Assembly (NCBI GenBank): GCA_028023455.1
Contig: JAQFVV010000157.1
Location: 186,001 to 250,000 of the forward strand
Direction: 5' to 3'
DNA length: 64,000 bases
Origin: Epiperipatus broadwayi
Lineage: Eukaryota; Onychophora; Udeonychophora; Euonychophora; Peripatidae
The position numbers were made by a program, and so were the translations under genes. This document shows positions 35,632 to 47,150 of the stretch, piece by piece. How positions within the stretch are numbered: the first letter of the stretch is position 1; every line of letters begins with the position of its first letter. The notes beneath the pieces are model-generated. The model was not told where the DNA came from. It searched no databases and saw nothing but the letters and a program-made list of their open reading frames with translations.

Positions 35632-38335
35632 ATAAGTGTGGTGGAATAAAATGTTAAAATATATCTAACAAAAATAGCACCATAATTTTTTTTCAAAATC
35701 ACATACCAGTTGTTGGTTTACAATTTTTAACACTTTCTAGAGTTAATTTTACAAACTATATTTCCTTTATTCTTTATTTTATATTTGATTAGATATTAAT
35801 ATTTCTATTTTTTTGCTATTTGACTATCCAATATTTATTTTTATCTTTATATCTTTTTGATTTTTTTTTTTGTTAATTTATAAATCTTATTATTTTTGTT
35901 TTATATTAAATAATACAATGCTTAAATAGCTAAAATGTAGTTGTAATAATGTGGAAGTACTGAAAACCCCTGTCAACGCATTTATTGGCAGTTAATTTGC
36001 ATATAACTTCACTGGTAGTTGTCAGTACTTCTGTATTATCAATGCTTATTGTTGTATAATTTTTTTTATTGATATTTATATAGTTATGATTTTTTTTAAA
36101 TAACTATCTATTTACAAAAAATCTATTAAAATTTCCAAAGAGAAATCAATCCATTAGTGACTTAATTAAATTCTCAAATTTTGATAGTATATGCGTAGAT
36201 TAAACAGTCATTAACTACAAAATTCATGGTTTGTATTTGCTCACAATTACATAAATTAGAAGATCTTTATATTCCATTTTATGCAAATAAGCATACCTTC
36301 CAAGGTTGTTTCTTAACTAGGTAGGTAATGAGCTTTCAGTAACATCTAACTTTATTGTAAGATCTAGAAGAAAAAAAAAGCTTGTTTGAAGATCAACAAG
36401 AAATAAAATTTTATAAACATAAATCTTTAGTTGTTTGTGAAGTTTTTAGATAAACATTTAGAAACAAAATCTCAATCTTAAGTTAAGATTGTTTTAAAGT
36501 ATATCTTAGATAATGCAGTTATGCTTGAGTTACTAGTAAGTCTCATCTAATTTTCACTTTTTATGCATTTTCTGTCAGGCATTGTTTCAGTAAAGAAGAT
36601 TTGAATGTAGCCAATAATATTTCTTATGGTAATATTTAATTGTATATACAGAAGTTTAGTGTGAACAATTTCTCCTCATCAAACAATAGAATTTACCAAG
36701 AGAATATAATAGTGCTTAGATATTGTTAGAAATATTTGCATTACAACCCCAAGTAGTATCAACTTTTTCAAGAGAGTTGTTTCTAGAACTATTTTAGATC
36801 TAATATGTGATTGTTGAATCAAATGAAGCTATGAATTGTGACTCAGAGTGTCACTTTCAATGTTTAAGCATCTTATGAATTCCCAAGCAATAAATCATTC
36901 TTTTTTTATATTTCAAGAATTCTTTACTTCTGCATCCATGGTTGGTTAACCCTTATAAAATAGCTGGAATTAGCATTTTATAATTTATTGTTCTTAAAAG
37001 GACTTAAACATATAAAACCTGTTTCCTAAGTGGAGGCATTTATTTCATTTGTTAACATATGGTACTTGTAGGTGGTCACAAGTAGATTGACACTCATCTC
37101 TCTCAGATCATCATATAATAAATTTACCAAACAAAAACATTAGTAATACTTCTGCCAATATTTTAATACTTGGAATATATTTATTTTTATTTTATTATTT
37201 ATTTAGCTTAATGGTAAATTAGTAATTACATTTATATTAAGGTTTATTATTACTTTTAATAATTAAATTGCATTTTTGTATAAATAATTAATAACCAAAT
37301 ATTATTAATATTATTATTTCAAATTATATCATGTGATGTTTTGCATCAAGTCGTGTAATTTGATTTAAATTTAATTGCAAACTCTTACTATTTCCATTAC
37401 TTATCGTAAAAATAATGAAACGAATATATCAAGTTGAAAAAATAAAATAAAAAGAAATTAAATTTAAATGCCGACTATTATCAATTCAGTTGTTTAAAAA
37501 AAAAATTGAATCAGCAGTTAAAACTGTCTTTATTATCATCAGAATAAGAGAGATAGTTATTTAATAAAAGTATAAAAAATTCATGTTAAATTGAGAAGAA
37601 AAAATATATAAAAAAGTTGTCTTAATTTGAGTAAAAATAAAAAATAAAAACAACCAATGATTAACTTAGGAAAAATCGTTTCTCACAAACACAATTTAAA
37701 TATTCAAATGGCATTGCAAAAAAAAAAAGCAAAAAATAATGGAAAAACAGGTGCTGAATAAAAATATAGAGATTTACAAAGAAGTACATTCTACAAAGTA
37801 CACAAAGTCTTAACAAGTCATTTTTTTAAAACTTTAACCATTAATATAAAATACTTAAGATAGTAAGATGAAGTTTGGCAATTTAAGACATTTTTAAGAC
37901 CTGAGATTTTAAAAAATACAAGATACAAAAAAATTAAAGGATTAAACATATGAGGTATAAAATAACACCTGAAGTAAAAAGAATAAAGAATATATCCAAA
38001 ATACATATAGATATGTATATATATTAAATTAAATATTTTCATGGATTTTAGATATAAACATTAATATTGTAATGGTAATTGTGTGTGTATTAAATTAAAA
38101 TAAACTTTCAGTTATTATCTAACCAGATAATCGCCAATTAAAATGGAATATAAGCTGAACCATGTGATCTAGAAATTAAAGAAGGCGCTTATTAAGTTAG
38201 TAAAAGACGTGATTCAACTTTGATTTCAATTTTATCTTGGTGGTTGCCTGTTCACATTTATTTTAGTTTTTACCATATAAAAATTTCTCATTATAATATT
38301 AATGCATATATATTCATACGAATGTTTTCACGGGT
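35632..38335. other. AT-rich noncoding stretch
   Basis: No gene recognised. A small inverted pair GAAGTACTGA / TCAGTACTTC at about 35954 and 36022 encloses about 60 bp and may be a tiny MITE, but is otherwise featureless. Confidence 0.45.
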
Positions 38336-38338
38336 TGC

Positions 38339-38492
38339 AGATATAAAAAAGCATATTTTGCGGGTCCATCCGTATAAGCTTTTAATTTGCAAAAATTCCA
38401 ACGTTTCGACTTGATAACAAAAGTCGAAATGTTGGAGTTTTTAAAATTAAAAGCTTACACGGATGAACCCGCAAAATATATTTTATATATAC
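38339..38492. mobile_element. Small palindromic element
   Basis: Arms of about 70 bp meet near 38408, with matching blocks GCGGGTCCATCCG / CGGATGAACCCGC, AAGCTTTTAATT / AATTAAAAGCTT and CGACTTGAT / AAAGTCG. Outside the arms, GATATAAAAAAGCATATTTTGC pairs loosely with the sequence after the right arm. It is noncoding and could be a foldback MITE or a terminal-repeat remnant. The short frame at 38220-38414 is only partly inside and not meaningful. Confidence 0.65.
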
Positions 38493-38924
38493 TAAAATAG
38501 TCATCTACTATTTCTGAGATTACATTTAGTCTAGCAACATTTAAAGTAAATTTAAAAAAAAAATTCAATGTTTAAAATAAGTTAAGGCATTATTATTATT
38601 TAATAATTTCTATGAAATGAAGAATATTCAAAGAGTTAGTTAATAAAAAAGTTTTTAAATGTTTTCGTTAAATTAAAATTTAATTAATGATTTTTATAAT
38701 GTTTTAGATAAATGTAATCAACCTTCAAAACACAAGCATATTGCAAAATCAATAATTATCCACTAAATAAAAAAATACAAGTATGCTTTGTGAATGTTTA
38801 TGAAGATGAGATCAAAATCATTTTTTAAAATTTACTAAAAGGAATTTAAAAGAAAATCAAATCTAATGATTCATTTAATAAATCAGGCATTAAAGTTAAT
38901 AAAAAAAGAACATATATGGATTTA

Positions 38925-38928
<4 letters not shown>

Positions 38929-38978
<50 letters not shown>
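38929..38978. repeat. Compound (TA)n(GA)n microsatellite
   Basis: About 25 bp of TA repeats followed directly by about 25 bp of GA repeats. Confidence 0.95.
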
Positions 38979-38984
<6 letters not shown>

Positions 38985-39508
38985 CAGCTGCTTGACTTGG
39001 CTCAAGCATGAGTAAACCAATTATTGGCCTTTGAATCCCATTACATGATCTCAAAAACGAATTTTTTGATCTAATGTTTTAAAAAGATTGTTTTAAAATG
39101 TAAAATATATTAATTTTAAAAATTTAAGTAAATTGATTGTAAAATTTATATTGGTCTAACAATTTTGTTTTTACTCTTAAAGAGAATGCTAATCTCAAAC
39201 ACAATATTTTTTAATGAGGAAAGTGTCTTAGAAATATATTTGAAGATTGATAACTAATCATTAAAAACTCATGAAGTTGTAAAATTAATGAATATTAACA
39301 TTTTCTTCATTATCTTTCAAAAGCTTTTATTAGACTATAAAAAAAAAAGATTATGGTCTTCTATTGGATCACCTGTAGCAATACAGAAAATCTTGAAAAA
39401 TTAATTTACAAGTCATTGAAAGTGCCTAAAAGTTATTTGTGCAGATCATTATTTACACCTGTAGTTAAGAGTAAAAGTATTATCTTGTTATGCATTTTAC
39501 AGAAAGTA

Positions 39509-39580
39509 ATTAATTATAAATTTATTTAAACACACATTGATTATGTAAGTAATATTTACTAAGGCTGTAACCTCAAGAAT
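39509..39580. repeat. Second copy of the 18.3-kb foldback end
   Basis: AATTATAAATTTATT, ACACATTGATTA and AGTAATATTTACTAAGGC match 18268-18325 in order. Only the left end of the element is present. Confidence 0.6.
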
Positions 39581-39869
39581 TTAACAAATTTGATTTTTTT
39601 ATTGTTGGTTAAAAGGCTCAAATTTAGATGCATTAGTGCACTGATATTGGGGTAAGTATTTACATATTATTTTTCAATCGCTTTGTTGTATTGATTTTAT
39701 CTTGTTGGGAAGTGGGTGGGGTATCATTTGGAATTGTTATTGTAAGTGAAAATGCATTTTGTGCACCAAAAAACATATAATATGAAAGTGATAGCTGTGT
39801 GCTTGCAAAGGATCCTTCTTTAAAGGATTTTATGTCATCATTCTTAAATATTACTGGTACATATGTATT

Positions 39870-41525
39870 AGTCCTATGATACAGCATATATTAGACCTGT
39901 TTCATCTTTTTACATCCATGATAAATGTGTAACATTGTGATTAGGTCATATAAATCCAAGTAAACCGGCTATGTTGTTATTTGATCTCATATCAAAATGT
40001 GTTTTTTATCCGATCTCCGACCTGATGTTTTTTTTTTTTCAAAAACCAATTTTATTTTTGCCCAGATTTTTTTGTCAAGATTTCATTCTGACAACAGCTT
40101 GATTTCAATTGTATTGCATTTTGTCTTCATAGTTATTGTCCATTTCAATTTCATTGTTGCTTAATTCATTTGATTTTAAATGAATAAATAACTGTACTTT
40201 CCCAAAACATTGAAAGACTTTGGGATTTAGTGAAATGGTGTAATAAGCAACAGTGAGAAACATTACAGTAACACTTACATTTATATTTGGCCTAATTTAC
40301 CATAGATGTTGTAACGATGATGAGGCATTCATTTGCATAATGAATGAAATAAAAAGAAATTAGCCACTAATATATATAATTAATAAAAGTGTTATATCTT
40401 CTTATTTTATTTTGCTTTTTTTTTTAAAAAAAAAAAAAAATCATTTATTACCAACAAAATCCTGTTCAGGTTATATACTACATAATCATGTGTTTATTTT
40501 GAAGGGAAATTTTTTTTACTTGAACTCACCATTTTGTCCCGAAAGTTTGATCGATTTCCTGTTATATATTACAGGGTAAGTAATGTATGTGTATATTTTA
40601 TGCCTTTTTGAATAATATTTTAGCCAATCCTGTAATTTAGTCATTGTTTTGTCCATAGTGGCACCTCATATTTTTTTTGCTGAAATTCATATCTTTAGTA
40701 TTGTTATAAATTTTATACTTTTTTGCATAAATGTCATATATATTTCTGTTTAATATTGTTTAGTATTTTTATAAATGTATATTCCTCACCATGTTTTAAT
40801 TTTTTTCCTGAAAAAGGCATATAAATATACTTTTTAAGATCGGTGATTTTTTTATTGCTGAAATACATATCATTAACATCATTATACATTTTATACTTTT
40901 TCATCATTGTTTTGACCATAATGATGTTTCTAATTTATTTTTTTTTTGCTGAAATTCATATCTTGAGTATTGTTATAAATTGTATATTTTTTTACACAAA
41001 TGTCCTATATATTTCTGTTTAATATCGTTTAGTATTGTTATAAATATATATTCCTCACCGTGTTTTCAATTTTTTCCTGTGAAAAGTCATATAAATGTAC
41101 TTTTTAAAACCAGTGATTTTTTTTTTTTGCTGAAATCAATATCTTTAGTATTGTTATACTTTTTCGTGTAAATGTCATATATATATATATATTTGTTTTC
41201 TTTTTTTTTTTGGCAACTTACACTCCAAATTGTTTATATTTTTTGTATGAAAGTAGTATTAGTCCTATGACATGGAGCATGTATTAGACTAGCTGTATCT
41301 TTTCACATACATATTCCATCTGCCAATAACTTTGTAAATCTTGGGAAAATATCATGCACAAAAGATCCATGTACACATTATTTTTGCAACTTTTTGTGAA
41401 AATATCATATATAAGATGCACATACAGATTATTTTGGTTAGATTACAAGATCATAATGTTATTAGAAGATCGATACAAATGTGAAAAGGTACAGCATATC
41501 TAACAGGTGCTCTATGTCACAGGAC
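39870..41525. repeat. Tandem and inverted repeat cluster
   Basis: A segment with TTTGCTGAAAT, CATATCTTTAGTATTGTTATA, GTTTAATAT.GTTTAGTATT and TTCCTCACC.TGTTTT occurs at about 40678 and 40948 (spacing about 269 bp), and its start again at about 41129. A second motif, TAGTCCTATGA...ATTAGAC...TATCTTTT, occurs direct at about 39869 and 41250 and inverted at about 41470-41525. Together they outline an element of about 1.6 kb with both direct and inverted repeats. No coding frame. Class unknown. Confidence 0.55.
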
Positions 41526-42330
41526 TACTACGTAAGTACCATATTACAGAAATAAGGTTATATTACTGAAATAAGTTGTATATTGCTTACCACATATGAT
41601 TTATTATTTTAATTTAAAAGTATTCAAATTACCATAATTTGCTTAAATATTTAAATTATTTTTTGTATATGCCTTCTTACAAACATTTATGCCTATTGTT
41701 GCCATATAAATAAATTCAAACTCAATTAAATGTCATAAAAATGAATATAAAATTAAATGGATGTGTAGATTGGGCATATTCTAACTAAATTACAAAATGG
41801 GGTATGAATTATTGGGAAAATTTCCAGAACTAACACTTTGCTATATATTGCTATAACAGTTCAACAAGACAAATTCAAAATGACTATTTGCCAAAACTAT
41901 GATTATCAAATTTATTTGATAAAATAAAATATGCCATTTATTTACATTGGTATAAAATGTATAATTTATTACTATTAAATATATATATATATCTTGATAA
42001 AAACAATGAAAAGAACTTTTTTTTTTGTATTTACATGAAAATCATTCTTTTATGTATTTCTTTACATTTGTTTGTTTATTTTAATTGTAATTTATTTTTT
42101 AATTTATATTGTCAATCAAGAATAAAGATTTATCATTATGATCATTATTATTAAATGAATTAAAATAAGATTTATAATTATGACATAGTTTTAATGTTAT
42201 AGAGATGTAAAACATAACTATTATTACAAAGAAATCAAGTCATATGTCACATGATCTAATTTAACATGCTTGTATTACAAATGTTATATATAGAGCTCGC
42301 AAATAAGCTCTTAACAAGCTTTGCAGAGTA

Positions 42331-42376
42331 TCCCAATCCCAGACTGGTTTCTGCTACTGGCTTCCTCAGTGAGGTA
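42331..42376 (-). ncRNA. Hammerhead ribozyme-like motif, family B copy 1
   Basis: Minus strand: TACCTCA, intact core CTGAGGA (CUGANGA with N=G), small hairpin AGCC-AGTA-GCA, intact GAAA, CCAGTC, then TGGGATTGG. Helix I can pair CTCA with TGGG (one U-G). Helix II is short, with the family's A-A mismatch at its base. Confidence 0.55.
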
Positions 42377-42818
42377 CTAGGATATTCAAGCATTAGATTA
42401 AAAATACTAGGATAAGCCCAGCACTTTATCTAATCGATAACTATTAAGTAGAAAATCTGAAATATTCAGACATTCATGCCTTCCAATCCAGCTATCTAAC
42501 TTAAATAGCCATATGGGACTGAACAAATTTCAGATACACCATATATAAATAACTTTAGTAATATAAAATCACCAAAGCCTTACTAACAAAAAATAAAATT
42601 ACAAAGAAATCAAGTCACATGATCTAATTTAGCAAACTTGTATTACAAATGTTATATATAGAGCTCACAAATAAGCTCTTCACAAGTTTTTAAGTTAGAT
42701 AGCTGGATTCGAAGACATAGGAATGTCTGAAAATGTCAGATTTTCTACTTAATAGTTATCCATTAGATAAAGTGCTAGGCTTGTCATGGTATTCTTAATC
42801 TAATGCTTGAATATCCTA

Positions 42819-42865
42819 GCACCTCATTGATAAATCCAGTAGCAGAAACCGGTCTGGAGTTGGGG
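42819..42865 (+). ncRNA. Hammerhead ribozyme-like motif, family B copy 2 (core mutated)
   Basis: Reads CCTCA, TTGATAA in place of CTGANGA, a small hairpin, GAAA, the palindrome ACCGGT, C, TGGAG. Two core changes predict inactivity. Confidence 0.45.
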
Positions 42866-43196
42866 ATATTCTGCAAAGCTTGTTAAGAGTTTATTTGTGA
42901 GCTCTATATATAACATTTGTAATACAAGCTTTGTTAAATTAGGTCATATGACATATGACTTGATTTCTCTGTAATTTTATTTTTTGCTATTAAGGATTTG
43001 ATGATTTTATATTGTTAAAGTTATTAATATATAGTGTATTTAAACTTGGTTCTGTTCCATATGGCTATTTATGTTAGATAGCTGGATTGGAAGACATGAA
43101 TGTCTGAAAATTTCAGATTTTCTGATTGATATTTATCCATTAAATAAAGTGCTGGGCTTGTCCTGGTATTTTTAATCTAATGCTTAAATATCGTAG

Positions 43197-43245
43197 CACC
43201 TCACCGAGAAAGTCAGTAGCAGAAACTGGCCTGGTGTTGGGAATA
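43197..43245 (+). ncRNA. Hammerhead ribozyme-like motif, family B copy 3 (core mutated)
   Basis: Reads CCTCA, CCGAGAA in place of CTGANGA, a hairpin, GAAA, CTGGCC, TGGTG. The core is damaged and the U before the cleavage position has become C. Confidence 0.4.
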
Positions 43246-43734
43246 TTCTGCAAAGCTTGTTAAGAGCTTATTTGCAAGCTCTATATATAATATAGCTATT
43301 GTTATTTAAATGTATATGTATTCATTTATACAAATAAATGAATTTAATTCTGTATTTTATTGTGAGTGACATATGTATTAAATATAATATTAAAATTAAT
43401 ATTTTTGTAATAAGAGAGACTCAGACTAGTTAATGAAAGTTTAAACAATTTAATTACATTGATGCACATTGTTCTTTTAAATAGATTAAATAAATAATAA
43501 CCTTTTAAACCCAATTATATCAAAAATCTCAATTCACATTACACATACATAGAGAAGATACATACTAGATATTCCATAAGATTAAGCAATTGAACTATTT
43601 TTTATATATTATTTATTACATCATGGAATGGTTGATTCAGTGGGTTATGTTTAGAGGAAACCATAAACAAAATTGTTTGGTATTTGTGATAGAATGGAAA
43701 CTTTATGATAAAAATGTTGTGATGAAAAAACAGA

Positions 43735-43872
43735 AATAGGGTATAGTTTTTTTGTTTTTTTTTAAAGTGTCATAGCATCGGCCAGGACTCGAACCTGCAA
43801 CCCGGGCAACTGCCTGCATGTGCAAGGCAGTCATGCTGACCTCTCGACCACCAATGCAATAGGGTATAGTTT
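43735..43872 (-). mobile_element. tRNA-derived SINE with 15-bp TSD
   Basis: Body 43750-43857 on the minus strand, flanked by perfect copies of AATAGGGTATAGTTT (43735-43749 and 43858-43872). It starts GCATTGGTGGTCGAGAGG, which contains a good RNA polymerase III A box (TGGTCGAGAGG), and has a B box GGTTCGAGTCC near its end. Next comes GGCCGATGC, then TATGACACTTT and an A-rich tail. The tRNA-like part ends pair (GCATTGG with CCGATGC). Small size (about 108 bp) and lack of a long tRNA-unrelated body make it a minimal SINE, presumably moved by one of the LINE families. Confidence 0.85.
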
Positions 43873-44030
43873 AATAAAAATTTATTACAGCTTGTTAAGC
43901 ATGAGTTAAACATGAAATAAATGTTGTTATGGGATTTTTTTTTTAGTATTTCTTCAAAAAATAGTAGTTAAAGGTAAATTTGTTTAAACCATTTCTAGTT
44001 GTATATACAAAAATATATGTAGGCAGTGTT

Positions 44031-44169
44031 AATTAATACACAGTGGTCTTGCATTGGTGGTCGAGAGATCAGCACGACTGTCTTGCACTTGCAAGCAGTT
44101 GCCCGGGTTACAGGTTTGCGTCCCGGCCGATGCTATGACACTTTTTAAAAAAAAAATTAATACACAGTG
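44031..44169 (+). mobile_element. tRNA-derived SINE, opposite orientation, 15-bp TSD
   Basis: Body 44046-44154, flanked by perfect copies of AATTAATACACAGTG (44031-44045 and 44155-44169). It starts GTCTTGCATTGGTGGTCGAG, continues with a slightly mutated B box (GGTTTGCGTCC), GGCCGATGCTATGACAC and an A tail. About 160 bp separate it from the minus-strand SINE to its left, so a transcript through both could form a long hairpin. Confidence 0.85.
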
Positions 44170-45900
44170 TAGATAACAGAATACTACCCACTATGAAGTT
44201 TTAGATATGTATCATTTAAAAAAGTGTGAACAATTGTAAAGATCAGTATAACAATGCTTAGGCTATATATTTTACATTGTGTGATCTTAGTTTACACCCA
44301 ATTAATTTATTAACAAATTCTTCTATTCTTTCTACTTCTATGCCATTCATTGTAAGCTTTAGTTATCAATAGATGCCAGATAATATTGCTTAACAAATTT
44401 CTACCCAGTTCTGTTCAAGACAAATATCATCAAACTTTGCAGTGTATGGCTTTTATCAATAAGGATCTTTCTGGATGTTTATTAAATTGGGTGTTTGAAT
44501 TTTTGGGGTCTAATGTACTTTTTCCCTATCAGCCATTTTTTTACTTTCTATTAGACTATTTAGCTAATAGACCAAATTGAAATATGCTTTAACTTTTGCA
44601 ATTCAAGATTATTTGCTTGCACAGTAATATAGAATTTGAACCCATTTCAGTTTCATTATATTATGGTGACCTTATTATAACATTAGGGATCTTTTATTCT
44701 TTGGTCAGAATTGGTATAAAACCAATAAAGTAACAACATAATTAACAATACATCACATGATCTTAACTTACACATTGCTACTTTAGAAACTAGTTAGTCT
44801 GGGATTATTTGGCTAGGACAGCACTGGATCATAATTTATTAAGCACTATCATCTGGTATCTATTGATTCTAAATCTTACACTGGATGGCACAAAAGTAAA
44901 AAAAAAAATAGAAGAATTTTCTAACTATATCTTTTATACTTTATCAGAAGATAGTTTTAGTATAAATCATTGATAGTTATGAGTAAGAAAAGAGTATTCA
45001 TCAGAATGTGGGTTATTGTTTACTATTTAAGTACAAAGAAATCATTTGAATCAAATTCATTGTTAAAATTATTCAAATTAACTAATATTAATTGGCATTA
45101 TATCTTTAATGCTTACAATGTCATATGTCAATTATTTTCTGTTTATATAACATTCTAAATATTTATTCTATAGATTACATTGAAAGTATGAATGAATAAT
45201 TTATTATTGTCTGTATAATAATGTCTAACATCATCCATACATATACATAAACATTCAAACCTAATCTAATTTTATGTAATAAAGTTCAACTTCTTTATAG
45301 ATTTATAAAAGTCAAGAATTATTGAAAATAAACATTGTCATCAATAAATAATGACAATAAATTACTTTTAAGGAATTAAAACTAGACATTTTTATGATGA
45401 TATTCTTTATATGCATAGATTTATGAAGTTTTTTTTTTTAATTCTCTTAAACAAACATTAGAGAACATATGATTTATAAAATGAACACTGGTACTATTAT
45501 GGATAATCAAATTTTATCATCATTAATTTTCCATTGATATAACAAAGAATTCCAATAACAGAAAATACTAAATTAAACTTTACAGCAAATCCAACACCAT
45601 GCAGTCTCATTTCATTAATTGATTTGTCTTGTAGTCATCTACCTACTGTAGTAAACTTTTTCTCTGAAAGATGAGTTTCACTAAAAACAGATATATTGAT
45701 CTTAAGTCTTGACAGCTTCTTGACCATCAGTGTTATCCTACATTCGGGTATTGAAGAGTTTGTAGATTTTTTTTTGCACATTTCATGTATCTATATTTAA
45801 AAAAATGGATTTATAATACCTTTAACATTACCACCATTTCATGCTAAATAAAATGATCAAGTATCTTTATTGCTTTGAAGTTAATAAGAATTTCAAGCAG
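44170..45900. other. AT-rich noncoding stretch
   Basis: No gene recognised. The short frames at 44386-44580 and 44970-45158 have no domain signature. Confidence 0.5.
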
Positions 45901-45904
45901 GAAA

Positions 45905-45986
45905 AGTGTCCAAACAGGAATTGATCCACGGTCCTAAGATCCAGAATCTGACACTCTTTGAATGCTAAACCATGCAGAACACTACC
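45905..45986 (-). repeat. Possible tRNA-like SINE relic
   Basis: On the minus strand, GCATGGTTTAGCATTCAAAG is followed by a CAGATTCTGGATCTTAGGA arm region and GTGGATCAATTCC, which resembles a polymerase III B box. The family differs from the GCATTGG SINEs. The A box is poor and no tail or target duplication was found. Confidence 0.35.
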
Positions 45987-45999
45987 TTATATTTTATCA

Positions 46000-46274
46000 C
46001 TATTACTGACAATATTATTTCTTGCATTGGATTCTAAGATCTAGGTGCAGTGCTTTCAGATCCAAGGCTCCTCACTGATGAAAGCCACAAGCTAGAAACT
46101 AGTCTGGCGATATTGGAGGCACTAGATAGGGATTTCATGCACAAGCCTTCTGGCAACCATTGATTACTCTGGCTTGCACTGAGTAGCAATACAAATAGAG
46201 AGTTTTGCCTGTTTAATAACAGTTTTAAGCAAGCATAAGAAATGGTGATCATGTGCTGTTTGCTGTTACTAACA
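46000..46274 (+). mobile_element. Family A hammerhead-bearing unit, single copy
   Basis: The insert 46012-46262 (about 251 bp) is flanked by CTATTACTGACA and CTGTTACTAACA, a 12-bp target duplication with two A/G differences. It runs from near CTAAGATCTAGGTGCAGTGC through the ribozyme-like core, ATTGATTACTCTGGC and TTTTGCCTGTTTAATAACAG to GATCATGTGCTGTTTG. The minus-strand frame 46034-46252 over it is antisense chance. Confidence 0.65.
46067..46115 (+). ncRNA. Hammerhead ribozyme-like motif, family A copy 4
   Basis: GGCTCCTCA, intact CTGATGA, hairpin AGC-CACAA-GCT, intact GAAA, palindrome ACTAGT, C, TGGCGATA. Helix I TCCTCA with TGGCGA pairs at five of six places (one U-G, one C-C mismatch). 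Confidence 0.65.
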
Positions 46275-46539
46275 CTTGAATGTATTTGTAAATAAAGTTT
46301 GAATTTTTCTAAAAATATTTAACATTTAATATTGGATGGTGGAAATAGTCCAACATATAATTACAAACATAACCTCATTGTCACAATTAATAATATAGAA
46401 AGATGATAAATAATCAAAGCAGACTTAGTAATGAAATTTTTAAGGCAAACATCAATCAGAAGTTTTCCTGTTAATGTCAACCATATTACTAAAAGATAAT
46501 CTAAAGATGTAGTAATAAAAGAATATATATATATATATG

Positions 46540-47150
46540 ATCACAAGATGGAGCTTAATAATAGCTCTAATCAAGCTTTATTTTATAAGTGCCAAAAGAA
46601 AGAATTCAAAATCTCTATCATAAATCCCTATCTCCAGACCAATTGTTTTTGAGCTTGTGGCTAATCTCAGTGGAGCACTGGGAATCTAGAAACTAGATCT
46701 AAAATACTAACTCAAAAGTCATCACTTATAAAACACATTTCTATCAATTTGAAAGCATGAACTTTTCAGAGATATAAATGTCTTCAAATCCAGCCTTACA
46801 AAACAGATAGCTATAAGGGTCTGAATTTCCATTCCATTTTACCATATAGTAATAGCCTCTGCAATATAACATCACAAAAGCCTTCAAAGGTACACTTATA
46901 ATAATTAAAACAAGTCATAAATTTTGTAACTTGTTTTTAAGCTTGCATTTTATGATCACTAGACAAGCTCGAAACCAATTGATCTGGAGATAGGGATTTA
47001 CGATAGAGATTTTGAATTCTTTCTCTTTCAGCACTTATAAAATAAAGCTTGATTAGAGCTATTTGGTAAGCTTCATCTAGTGATCATAAAATGCAAACTT
47101 AAAAGCAAGTTATGAAATTTATGACTTATTTTAATTATTATTATATATAT
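46540..47150. mobile_element. Family C inverted composite element
   Basis: A left arm (about 46545-46680) and a right arm (about 46965-47110) are inverted copies, sharing TAGCTCTAATCAAGCTTTAT, TTTATAAGTGC, AAAGAATTCAAAATCTCTAT and CCCTATCTCCAGA in complementary orientation. A second shared block, GCTTGCATTTTATGATCACTAG, also recurs near 46943 and, diverged, near 47082. The layout repeats that of families A and B. Ends and target duplication were not fixed. Confidence 0.6.
46627..46680 (-). ncRNA. Degenerate hammerhead-like motif, family C
   Basis: Minus strand: CTCCA, CTGAGAT where CTGANGA is expected, hairpin AGC-CACAA-GCT, AAAA in place of GAAA, ACAATTGGTC, TGGAGATA. It is clearly related to family A in sequence but has lost core residues. 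The right arm keeps GCTCGAAACCAATTGATC then TGGAGATAGG near 46970-47002. Confidence 0.4.

Larger units (their letters stand above)
42213..43304. mobile_element. Family B hammerhead-bearing inverted composite element
   Basis: The insert 42226-43291 is flanked by ATAACTATTATTA and ATAGCTATTGTTA, a 13-bp target duplication with two A/G differences. Inside, a minus-oriented unit (from 42226) is followed by two plus-oriented units; GGTCTGGAGTTGGGG near 42850 and its relative near 43228 lie about 377 bp apart. The outer ends on both sides read out through AGCTTGTTAAGAGCTTATTT and the GAGCTC...TATATATA block. This is the same layout as the family A element at 3.25-4.24 kb. Noncoding. Confidence 0.7.

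Noticed and set aside
22948-35636. A 5-bp target duplication of the gypsy element.
   Set aside because: The flanks CATAT and ATAAG do not match, so no TSD is claimed.
38339-38492. A further hammerhead because GTCGAAA and a stem are present.
   Set aside because: No CUGANGA core precedes the stem, so only the palindrome is reported.
43786-43857. A working tRNA gene in minus orientation.
   Set aside because: The anticodon arm has an 11-base loop, and TSD plus A-rich tail show a SINE insertion.
44386-44580. A 64-residue frame as a possible exon.
   Set aside because: No recognisable domain and no matching neighbouring exons; it is as likely as chance at this length.
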